The translations under genes were made by a program, and so were the position numbers. The notes under the pieces were generated by a model. That model searched no databases. It was not told the origin of the DNA and was given only the letters and a program-made list of their open reading frames with translations. From Euryarchaeota archaeon UBA39 (lineage in GTDB: Archaea > Thermoplasmatota > Poseidoniia > Poseidoniales > Thalassarchaeaceae), in assembly GCA_002503045.1 (NCBI GenBank), contig DAQW01000035.1, forward strand, positions 1 to 9,494: 9,494 bases of DNA. The letters are read 5' to 3'. Of this stretch, positions 1 to 5,449 are shown one piece after another; the first letter of the stretch is position 1, and each line of letters starts with the position of its first letter.

Positions 1-986
1 GATTCATCTTGATGAATTCTGAGACAATTTGCCAACATCTTTTGAATTTCAATATTTTGCGAAGTCTCAAATTGTTCATCATTTGTTGATTTTATTTCAT
101 CATCTAAGACAGCCCAATTTGTCATTCCGTTTCTGTAAGAAAGACCACATAATGTCTCTTTATTTATTTCTTCAATTTCAATTCCTTTTTCTGCTTCTAA
201 TATTCTCGCTATTACTGCCTCATTTTCAATGGGATCTAGAGAGCAAGTAGAATAAACAATTACAGAACCTTCACGAGCTACTTTGATCGCACGTGATAGA
301 AGATCAACTTGTAATGTATGAAGTCTTTTACCAGCAGAAGGCTTCCATTTTGTCCAAACATCAGGATTTTTCCTAGTGGTGGCAGATCCAGTACATGGTG
401 CATCAACTAATATTGCGTCGTATCCGTCACCAGGAATTTTTGGAATATGTCTACCATCGTGTTGAACAATTAGTATGTTTGGAAGAGAAACACGTTGTGC
501 ATTTGCAACCAAAGTGTTTGTTCTCTTTTTTGAGACATCATTCGCTATCACTACCCCAGTTCCTTGTAATAATTCTGCAATATGTGTGCTTTTTGACCCT
601 GGAGAAGCACACATGTCCAAGACCATATCATTTGGTTGAATTCCTAGAATAAGCGCAGGAATCATTGACACCGCTTCTTGACGTGTAATTCTTCCAGTTT
701 CATGTAATGAAATGAATAATTTACGATGTTCTGGAGGAATACTTCCTCTTATCCATGGCATTACCCACCCATTTGGACACCATTCAATTTTTTTAGCGCC
801 CATTTCAAGAATTTGCCTTTCAGTCCATTCAAATTCTCTTCGTAAAGGATTAATTCTAACTGTCTCAGATAATCTAGGTAATGCTGCTTCAAACCAATTC
901 TCTGGATTATTTGTCCAATGTGCCACTGCCTTGAGTAAGAGACTGTCTAAAGCCTGCTCTCTCCATGGCCGCAGGTCGTCTCCCAT
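1..986 (-). CDS. tRNA (cytosine-5) methyltransferase, Trm4/NSUN2-like, C-terminus cut by window edge
   Basis: S-adenosylmethionine-dependent RNA m5C methyltransferase of the RsmB/NOP2/NSUN family; 328 residues are visible. An N-terminal TVRINPLR segment (about 42-49) is typical of the family. The SAM-binding motif VLDMCASPGSK lies at 122-132. Motif IV DAPCTG (195-200, C198) is followed by RKNPDVWTKW (205-214). Motif VI YSTCSLDPIENE (245-256) carries the expected nucleophile C248. The RKNxDVWxKW stretch, GMTNW at 287-291 and NCLRIH at 320-325 recall eukaryotic NSUN2/Trm4, so a tRNA substrate is the best guess; this is recalled similarity, not a search. The start at 986 is supported by an AGGAG site (992-996) five bases upstream, and an in-frame stop at 1026-1028 bounds the frame. 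The end, probably including the family's TGGFF-type segment, lies beyond position 1. It is divergent from the membrane protein at 1064. Confidence 0.93.
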   Translation of the reverse strand, partial: MGDDLRPWREQALDSLLLKAVAHWTNNPENWFEAALPRLSETVRINPLRREFEWTERQILEMGAKKIEWCPNGWVMPWIRGSIPPEHRKLFISLHETGRITRQEAVSMIPALILGIQPNDMVLDMCASPGSKSTHIAELLQGTGVVIANDVSKKRTNTLVANAQRVSLPNILIVQHDGRHIPKIPGDGYDAILVDAPCTGSATTRKNPDVWTKWKPSAGKRLHTLQVDLLSRAIKVAREGSVIVYSTCSLDPIENEAVIARILEAEKGIEIEEINKETLCGLSYRNGMTNWAVLDDEIKSTNDEQFETSQNIEIQKMLANCLRIHQDE

Positions 987-991
987 ATTTT

Positions 992-996
992 CTCCT
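992..996 (-). promoter_or_regulatory. Shine-Dalgarno site of the methyltransferase gene
   Basis: AGGAG on the minus strand, five bases before the ATG at 986. It matches the archaeal anti-Shine-Dalgarno core and fixes the start of the methyltransferase. Confidence 0.6.
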
Positions 997-1063
997 AAAT
1001 TCTCATCTAATATCGTAATGTTGTATTAGAGAGATTCAATGGCCATGACATTTTCGTGGATAC

Positions 1064-2125
1064 ATGGACATGTGGGTGGGAGTCGAGCCTCTTTTGAGCC
1101 TCTTTGTTCTTTCATTACCTGTAATTTGGCTTATTGATTGGCGTTTATCTAGTCATTCCTCATCTCTAAATCCAACTAAATTTCTATCCCTTTTCTTGTT
1201 CTTTCTTCTTCTTTTAATTGTCTCTCAAGCAGTATTAGGTCATCTTGACTCACCCTCACATTACTATGCTGTGAATTGGGGAATTTCGGATTCATTGTTG
1301 ATCGGAATTCAACATTTTTCAACTGGTCCTGAAGGCCGTCTTATTCTAGTTGCATTCTTTTATTGGATCTATGTCTTGATACGTCATAAATCAAAAATAC
1401 TACCCGTCACAGTTTTTTCTCTCCCTCTTATTCCTCTAATTGCAATAGGAGCTTCTGCGGGTTCGTTTGAACCAGTGAGCCAGACAATTGTTAGTCCATT
1501 TTCTCCTTCTCCAACATTGTATCCTTTCTTTATTTCATTAATTACTGGAATACTCTTGGGGGAGGCAATGATTCAAGCCCTTCCAATGTTTTTAGAAAAA
1601 GAAATCAGCTTCCTAAAAGCTCGTTTTGTAATTATTCTCTGGGTACTAGTCATTCTAGTAGTTTCTTTCAAAGATTCCATTTCTTCATTATCGCCTAGTG
1701 ATTCTGCATTATCTTTCATTTTCTTTTCATCATTAATGATAGTTGCAGACATTATTGGTGGAGTATCTGAAACATTCCCCGAATCTAAAGGAGAAACGTG
1801 GGCCTCTTTGGCATTTACATTTGTTTTGATTGCAATTTCATTGATATTAATAAATTCATTTTCAGAAGGAATCTCCCTTTTTGGTATAGGATTAATTTCT
1901 ATTCTTTCAGTTTTAGGATCTCAAATCCCTTCATTGGGTTTTGATAAACGAAATAGGTCTGCACATAGGTGGAGTATTTTCGGAATGGGACTAGCATCAT
2001 TATTATTGATAACATTCGAATCCTTGGATAAAATTTCAATCCAATTTCTTTCGGCGACAATACTCCTAATTCCGATTTCTTGGAATAGCGTAGATCGATA
2101 TTCTCGTTCTAATGAATTAAGATAG
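1064..2125 (+). CDS. polytopic membrane protein of unknown function, about 11 membrane segments
   Basis: I do not recognise the family. The 353-residue protein is strongly hydrophobic. Likely membrane segments lie at roughly 6-26, 39-57, 91-107, 112-130, 151-172, 187-202, 214-234, 246-264, 268-287, 304-319 and 324-340. Loops are short, and there is no soluble domain or obvious catalytic motif. Charged residues that could be functional inside or beside the membrane include E167 (GEAMIQ), D229 (VADIIGG) and E319/D322. The C-terminus is basic and polar. The ATG at 1064 is preferred because an in-frame stop at 1046-1048 closes the frame upstream; ATG at 1070 is equally possible, and neither has a Shine-Dalgarno site, so a leaderless transcript is plausible. 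It ends with tandem stops TAG TAA. It could be a transporter or an envelope-biogenesis enzyme; no substrate can be inferred. Confidence 0.85.
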   Translation: MDMWVGVEPLLSLFVLSLPVIWLIDWRLSSHSSSLNPTKFLSLFLFFLLLLIVSQAVLGHLDSPSHYYAVNWGISDSLLIGIQHFSTGPEGRLILVAFFYWIYVLIRHKSKILPVTVFSLPLIPLIAIGASAGSFEPVSQTIVSPFSPSPTLYPFFISLITGILLGEAMIQALPMFLEKEISFLKARFVIILWVLVILVVSFKDSISSLSPSDSALSFIFFSSLMIVADIIGGVSETFPESKGETWASLAFTFVLIAISLILINSFSEGISLFGIGLISILSVLGSQIPSLGFDKRNRSAHRWSIFGMGLASLLLITFESLDKISIQFLSATILLIPISWNSVDRYSRSNELR

Positions 2126-2160
2126 TAATCGACCTCAAAAGAGTTATTTTGCGGCTATCA

Positions 2161-2168
2161 TTAAATAT
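2161..2168 (+). promoter_or_regulatory. candidate TATA box for the 129-residue gene
   Basis: TTAAATAT is centred about 34 bases before the ATG at 2199. A transcription start some 26 bases downstream would fall near 2190, giving a very short leader. It is an archaeal-type TATA element by sequence and spacing only. Confidence 0.35.
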
Positions 2169-2198
2169 CTAATTCAAGAATTTCAACTATCGGTCCTG

Positions 2199-2588
2199 AT
2201 GGACTGGGATGGGAAAAATATGCAACATATAGAGCAACGCAGATCTTCAAGATACGGAAAAGGTGAACAACGGGTAATTCGAACTGATACTAATGAGACA
2301 GTACGAAAACTTCGAAGTTTGACAGAACGCGCCCGACTTTATGGTCGTGCTGAAGGTTCCCTAGTTCCTGTTGAAGCATTAGTAACAATTGAATCGGAAC
2401 ATTGGGTTTGGCAAACTGTTGATCGCCAGACACTCTCAGAATTGACTCATCGTTTAGTTCTTCAGATGAGAGATGGTCGTAGAAGAGAGTTATTCATGAC
2501 ACACTCATTAGATGCGGCAGTAGAGTCTGCATCTAGAATTGTAGAGTTCCACGATGGTGTTGTTTTAGTTGAAGCTTTAGCACCTTAA
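2199..2588 (+). CDS. conserved-looking small protein of unknown function, 129 residues
   Basis: Unrecognised soluble protein. The N-terminal 45 residues are basic and Arg-rich (EQRRSSRYGKGEQRV, then VRKLRSLTERARLYGR). A more regular alpha/beta section follows from about 55 to 129, with VPVEALVTIESEHWVWQTV, a helix-like SELTHRLVLQMRDGRRR, and a closing hydrophobic VVLVEAL strand. No membrane segment, cysteine pair or catalytic motif is visible. The basic N-terminal half would suit nucleic-acid or ribosome contact, but that is only a guess. The start is taken at 2199, a short distance after a TATA-like element; the second ATG at 2220 is an alternative that removes seven residues. It lies 61 bases upstream of Sec61-beta on the same strand, so the two may be cotranscribed. 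Confidence 0.78.
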   Translation: MDWDGKNMQHIEQRRSSRYGKGEQRVIRTDTNETVRKLRSLTERARLYGRAEGSLVPVEALVTIESEHWVWQTVDRQTLSELTHRLVLQMRDGRRRELFMTHSLDAAVESASRIVEFHDGVVLVEALAP

Positions 2589-2612
2589 CACCCATCTACT
2601 TCATGCGTCACC

Positions 2613-2620
2613 GTAAAATA
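2613..2620 (+). promoter_or_regulatory. candidate TATA box for Sec61-beta
   Basis: GTAAAATA is centred about 25 bases before the ATG at 2641. The spacing fits a transcription start at or near that ATG, which would make the Sec61-beta message leaderless or nearly so. Support is sequence and spacing only. Confidence 0.3.
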
Positions 2621-2649
2621 GAGACCTCTGGTCGGAAAGGATGGTTAGT

Positions 2650-2841
2650 ATGGCTAAGAAGAAGGATAACAGCGGCATTCAACAGGCCGCTGGATTGATT
2701 CGATATTTCGATGAAGAGTCAGAAGATGCTCTTCAAATTCCCAAGGGGGCAGTGTATTTTGCATGTTTTTCAATGTCCATAATTATCTATTTGGCAAATC
2801 ATGGTGTTTGGCAATGGATTTGGGAAAAAATAGTTGGATAA
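2650..2841 (+). CDS. preprotein translocase subunit Sec61-beta (archaeal SecG)
   Basis: Small beta subunit of the archaeal SecYEG/Sec61 channel, which moves proteins across or into the cytoplasmic membrane. The 63-residue form begins MAKKK. It then shows the family hallmark QQAAGLIRYFDEE (about 12-24), a basic/polar cytosolic arm, IPKGAV just before the membrane, and one C-terminal segment at about 36-52 (VYFACFSMSIIIYLANH). Length and tail-anchored topology fit the family. The ATG at 2650 is chosen because family members I know start MAK(K), and a purine-rich GGAAAGG lies nine bases upstream. ATG at 2641 is in frame and would add three residues; a TATA-like GTAAAATA at 2613-2620 would suit a leaderless start there. 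The residues after the membrane segment (GVWQWIWEKIVG) make a somewhat long tail. The stop abuts the next convergent stop. Confidence 0.9.
   Translation: MAKKKDNSGIQQAAGLIRYFDEESEDALQIPKGAVYFACFSMSIIIYLANHGVWQWIWEKIVG
2825..2830 (-). terminator. T6 tract, candidate terminator of the 253-residue gene
   Basis: Six A residues on the plus strand read as T6 on the minus strand, starting 11 bases after the stop codon of the gene at 2842-3603. Archaeal RNA polymerase terminates at oligo-T tracts without needing a hairpin. The tract lies inside the Sec61-beta coding end. Confidence 0.4.
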
Positions 2842-3603
2842 TTACTCCGACTCGGTCAAATCAACGAATGGAATTTCCTCACCTAGTTCCATATTTACTT
2901 GCTCTTCTAAATCTGAACGAGTTTTAGGATTAGATAGGATTAATGCTCTTTCAGCTCTTGACAAAGCTCTTGAAACAGCCGGAGCATTCCTATCATGAAG
3001 GGCTTGTCTTGCAATGGTGAGATTTTCCTTCACTTCAATTAAGTGCACATCGCCCCTTTTGTCTACTTTACCCATTAATCGCCTATATTTTTCTGCAATC
3101 AATTCTATATTTTCTGATAATTCGTCTTTTCCAGTTTTGATTAAATCAGTCCATTTTGATTGATGATTATCTATTGAAAACCCAGTTTTCTTTCTAAATG
3201 CGAATGGAAAGGATGTTTTCCATGGATCTCTACCTAAACTCGCAATAATATCAAAGGCAATTCTAGCAGCATCGTTTCTGGCCCCAATAATTTCTATTCG
3301 ATTTAGATAGCATCTTGCAAATAGTCCAAATCCCCAATAGGATTCACTTCTGATTAAAATCTTTAATTCATTTGATTGTACAGAAATTGTCCAACACTGT
3401 TCATCGAAACCAGGGGGATCAATGAATTCAGGTGTAGGATGCGGCCCTAATGAACTGAGTACTGATTGAGCAACATCTCCAAGATAGACTAAACTTCCTC
3501 CTTCAGGCCAACTATTTGGTCTCAATAATCCGTCTGTATCCACTTTCATTTGTGGAGTGCCAGTACGAACTTGCGCCCAAAGTACAAACTTACCCTCCTC
3601 CAT
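2842..3603 (-). CDS. protein of unknown function, 253 residues, with helical C-terminal half
   Basis: Family not recognised. Residues 1-140 look like a mixed alpha/beta globular domain with repeated beta-like stretches (GKFVLWAQV, GSLVYLGD, CWTISVQ, LKILIRSE, NRIEIIGA). Residues 147-230 are strongly helical and charged, including an Ala/Arg-rich hairpin-like pair at about 187-223 (LTIARQALHDRNAPAVSRALSRAERALI). The tail is acidic. No signal peptide or membrane segment is present, so the protein should be cytoplasmic. The two cysteines (70, 98) are not in a metal-binding arrangement. The ATG at 3603 is the only convincing start; no Shine-Dalgarno site precedes it. It converges on Sec61-beta with directly adjacent stop codons and is divergent from the HhH gene across a palindrome-rich spacer. 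Confidence 0.82.
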   Translation of the reverse strand: MEEGKFVLWAQVRTGTPQMKVDTDGLLRPNSWPEGGSLVYLGDVAQSVLSSLGPHPTPEFIDPPGFDEQCWTISVQSNELKILIRSESYWGFGLFARCYLNRIEIIGARNDAARIAFDIIASLGRDPWKTSFPFAFRKKTGFSIDNHQSKWTDLIKTGKDELSENIELIAEKYRRLMGKVDKRGDVHLIEVKENLTIARQALHDRNAPAVSRALSRAERALILSNPKTRSDLEEQVNMELGEEIPFVDLTESE

Positions 3604-3623
3604 GAAGTTCGGTTCAGGTTCCT

Positions 3624-3648
3624 AGCAATGATTGCTGCGGTAATTTAC
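3624..3648. promoter_or_regulatory. two adjacent palindromes in a divergent promoter region, possible operator
   Basis: AGCAATGATTGCT (3624-3636) is a perfect 6+1+6 palindrome. Four bases further, GTAATTTAC (3640-3648) is a perfect 4+1+4 palindrome. Both lie in the 82-base spacer between the divergent genes starting at 3603 and 3686. The second also offers a TATA-like TAATTTAC for the rightward gene. A regulator site is inferred from symmetry and location only. Confidence 0.35.
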
Positions 3649-3675
3649 GGTGATATTCATACGCCGCCAAGATAG

Positions 3676-3680
3676 GGAGG
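3676..3680 (+). promoter_or_regulatory. Shine-Dalgarno site of the HhH gene
   Basis: GGAGG inside a longer G-rich run, five bases before ATG 3686. It decides in favour of 3686 over the upstream in-frame non-ATG start codon at 3650. Confidence 0.7.
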
Positions 3681-3685
3681 GGTTC

Positions 3686-4075
3686 ATGGCGAAGGCTAGT
3701 AAGAAGGTCATAGAAGCGTTGACAGCAATTCCTGGAGTTGGTGAGGCAACTGCAAAGAAGTTAGCAGCAGCAGGAATGAGTTCCAAAACTGATGTTGTAA
3801 AAGCAGGTCTGAAAGGATTGAAAGCTGCAGGAATTACTGCGGGAACAGCAGCAAAGATTGCCAAAGCGGTAGCGTCTACTAAAGCCAAGTCTGTATCTAA
3901 GAAGGCGAAGGCAGTATCTAAGAAGGTTAAGGCCAAGAAAACCCCGTCATCTCCAGCTACAAAATCTAAGGTAAGTACAGAAGAAAGTGGGGTTCGAGGA
4001 GACCAGATAGGTACTAAAATTGCTGCTCCAAAAAGTGTTGCAGACATGCTCAAACGGGTAAATCGTTCAAATTAA
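3686..4075 (+). CDS. helix-hairpin-helix protein with histone-H1-like lysine/alanine tail
   Basis: Probable small DNA-binding (nucleoid) protein of 129 residues. Residues 8-30 form a classic helix-hairpin-helix motif (IEALTAIPGVGEATAKKL), with the GVG hairpin that contacts the DNA backbone. Residues 44-64 look like a second, degenerate copy (GLKAAGITAGTAAKIAKAVA), so together they could make an (HhH)2 unit. Residues 65-95 are a low-complexity Lys/Ala/Ser tail with a repeated AK-x-VSKK unit, resembling the tails of histone H1 and bacterial HU-like proteins. A conserved-looking end (PKSVADMLKRVNRSN, 115-129) follows. There are no cysteines, catalytic residues or membrane segment. The start is set by GGAGG five bases upstream. 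It is followed 38 bases later by the Cys/His protein, probably in one transcript. A repair- or ribosome-associated role is an alternative to chromatin. Confidence 0.88.
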   Translation: MAKASKKVIEALTAIPGVGEATAKKLAAAGMSSKTDVVKAGLKGLKAAGITAGTAAKIAKAVASTKAKSVSKKAKAVSKKVKAKKTPSSPATKSKVSTEESGVRGDQIGTKIAAPKSVADMLKRVNRSN

Positions 4076-4113
4076 CCGCTTTGATGAAGTAGTGTCTTAC
4101 CTTCTTTCCGTTT

Positions 4114-4311
4114 ATGCCTAGGCGAAAGTACGGTCGCCTGACGAAACCTCTTGAAATCCCTCCAAAGGATAATTGTTCAAGATGCAGATCTGGTAAACAT
4201 TGCCCAATTCCTGGACATAAAGGAAATGAGGTTAGGGCAAATAGACAATGGAGTGGTCCTGAAGATATGGATAAAAGGCAAAACAAGAAACGTCCTGGGC
4301 AAAAGCGATAA
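4114..4311 (+). CDS. small basic Cys/His protein, possible zinc finger
   Basis: A 65-residue, strongly basic protein of unknown function. One compact cluster, CSRCRSGKHCPIPGH, gives Cys21, Cys24, His29, Cys30 and His35. This could bind one zinc ion as C-x2-C-x5-C-x4-H or with His29 instead; it is not the standard retroviral knuckle spacing. The flanks are rich in Arg/Lys and polar residues (MPRRKYGR at the start, DKRQNKKRPGQKR at the end), as in small nucleic-acid or ribosome-binding proteins. ATG 4114 is the first start after an in-frame stop at 4090-4092; there is no Shine-Dalgarno site. It probably shares a transcript with the HhH gene. The Cys/His spacing in an otherwise Arg/Lys-rich frame is the main argument that this frame is coding rather than the overlapping one. 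The stop abuts that of the recombinase. Confidence 0.7.
   Translation: MPRRKYGRLTKPLEIPPKDNCSRCRSGKHCPIPGHKGNEVRANRQWSGPEDMDKRQNKKRPGQKR
4273..4304 (-). terminator. cluster of T4 tracts, candidate terminator of the Xer recombinase
   Basis: Three TTTT tracts on the minus strand (complements of 4273-4276, 4280-4283 and 4301-4304) lie within 40 bases after the recombinase stop. They arise from lysine/glutamine codons of the opposing Cys/His gene. Oligo-T clusters are the usual archaeal termination signal; no hairpin is seen. Confidence 0.3.
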
Positions 4312-5382
4312 TCATTCCTCGATTGCTGCACTTTGTGCTCTATGATATATTTCCCGAAGAGTTTGGTCACTAATGTCTAGATAAATTCGAGTGGTTTGAA
4401 TGTTTGAATGCCCGAGAAGTCTTTGAATTGAAACTAAATCTACACCTCTTTCAAGTAATCCAGTTGCGAAGTTATGTCTAAGTGTATGTGGAGTTAATCT
4501 TGATCTCGGTATGTTTGCCGAATCAGCAATAGAATCCATCAGTTTCTGAATGTATCTTGGCGCAACTCTAATTGATCTCGTAGAGAGAAAAACAGCATCT
4601 GAATTTTCTCCCTTAGGATTTTTTGTATCAATTTGAATTCTTCGAGATCCGAACCATGCCTCCATTGAATCAACCGTCCTTTGTGTAAAGAGAACTAATC
4701 TGTCTTTGTTGCCCTTTCCCCCGTAAATTCTTGCAGATTTATCTGCCAAATCTAAATTATTCATATCAAGAGCACATACTTCTGAGACACGCATTCCCGT
4801 ATCTAATAGAAGTGTAATAATGGGGTTAGCAAGTGGATTTTCTGAATTTAATGCTGAATCCCTTACTCTTTCAATTTCACCTTTGGTCAATGTTCGAGGT
4901 AATGGCCTTGTGCCTCCAGGTCTCTGAACCCAATCTGGGATTCGATGCCCTAAATATTTGAAAAGATGACCAATTGCAGCAATTCTAGCATTAATTGTTG
5001 CAGGTCTTAGATTTGAGATAGATTGTACAAACAAATCTAATCTTCCATTGTTTGGATCACATCTATCATGCATTTCTGAGATAGGCATTTCTTCAATATC
5101 AACTTCTTCTTCTTTAGGTAGCAGAATGGTTGCAAATCTTCTAGCAGATGAAAGGTATGCGCGAATAGTATGCTCACTTTTCTTTTCAGCACGTAATTGT
5201 GCTTCCCATAATGAAATCCAAGGAAGATGTTGAATTCGAACTAATCTAGATGGAAGGATTTGTCCAGTACCAGTATAATTTGAATCAAAAGGAGTTGCTA
5301 AACGTCCGTGAGGGCCATTTGGTGACCATCCGCTACGCTGTCGCTCATTGTCCATGGGTCCCATCCCATCCCCGAAGGGCAT
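4312..5382 (-). CDS. xerA: tyrosine site-specific recombinase, XerA/XerC/D family
   Basis: Integrase-family tyrosine recombinase, probably the chromosomal Xer that resolves chromosome dimers at a dif-type site. The core-binding (SAM-like) domain covers about 54-145, with HTIRAYLSSARRF at 71-83. The catalytic domain covers about 160-345 and keeps every key residue: Arg198 (LDTGMRVSE), Lys223 (GGKGNKDR), His299 and Arg302 (LTPHTLRHNF), His325 (LLGHS) and the nucleophile Tyr334 (TRIYLD). At 356 residues it is longer than the usual 280-300. The excess is an unusual Gly/Pro/Met-rich N-terminus of about 50 residues, so ATGs at 5364 or 5355 may be the real start; both have G-rich sequence just upstream, while 5382 does not. 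It lies 67 bases after the RimK-like gene on the same strand. No flanking att sites or phage genes argue for a housekeeping Xer rather than a prophage integrase. Confidence 0.93.
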   Translation of the reverse strand: MPFGDGMGPMDNERQRSGWSPNGPHGRLATPFDSNYTGTGQILPSRLVRIQHLPWISLWEAQLRAEKKSEHTIRAYLSSARRFATILLPKEEEVDIEEMPISEMHDRCDPNNGRLDLFVQSISNLRPATINARIAAIGHLFKYLGHRIPDWVQRPGGTRPLPRTLTKGEIERVRDSALNSENPLANPIITLLLDTGMRVSEVCALDMNNLDLADKSARIYGGKGNKDRLVLFTQRTVDSMEAWFGSRRIQIDTKNPKGENSDAVFLSTRSIRVAPRYIQKLMDSIADSANIPRSRLTPHTLRHNFATGLLERGVDLVSIQRLLGHSNIQTTRIYLDISDQTLREIYHRAQSAAIEE

Positions 5383-5449
5383 GATGGCATGGGGGTGTTA
5401 TGTTTGAATCCTTCCTGACGAATGAAAGCAATAAATCCGGTTTTTGAAT

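Noticed and set aside
9..19. TTGATGAATTC at the left end repeated at 9483-9493, hinting at a circular element
   Set aside because: Eleven bases of low-complexity AT-rich coding sequence is too little for a circular overlap, both copies are in coding sequence, and the gene content is chromosomal.
395..652. Short plus-strand open frames within 1-1030
   Set aside because: They are shadows of the minus-strand methyltransferase, whose catalytic motifs are unmistakable.
3991..4003. GGTTCGAGG resembling a tRNA T-loop
   Set aside because: It lies inside the HhH coding sequence with no acceptor stem or anticodon arm around it.
3622..4053. 143-residue open frame on the minus strand opposite the HhH gene
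   Set aside because: It is the antisense of the Lys/Ala-rich HhH coding sequence, which naturally reads as Ala/Phe/Leu. It has no start signal, and the plus-strand gene has clear motifs and a Shine-Dalgarno site.
4151..4345. 64-residue open frame overlapping the Cys/His gene
   Set aside because: It overlaps almost the whole Cys/His frame, runs into the recombinase gene and shows no motif. The Cys/His arrangement favours the frame starting at 4114.
5371..5380. CCC-TTCG-GGG hairpin at the start of the recombinase gene
   Set aside because: The stem is only three base pairs and lies in a G/C-rich run of alternative start codons, so it is unlikely to be stable or specific.
4312..5382. Prophage or integrative-element integrase
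   Set aside because: No tRNA, direct-repeat att sites, or phage or plasmid genes flank it, and the neighbours are housekeeping genes. A chromosomal Xer is the simpler reading.
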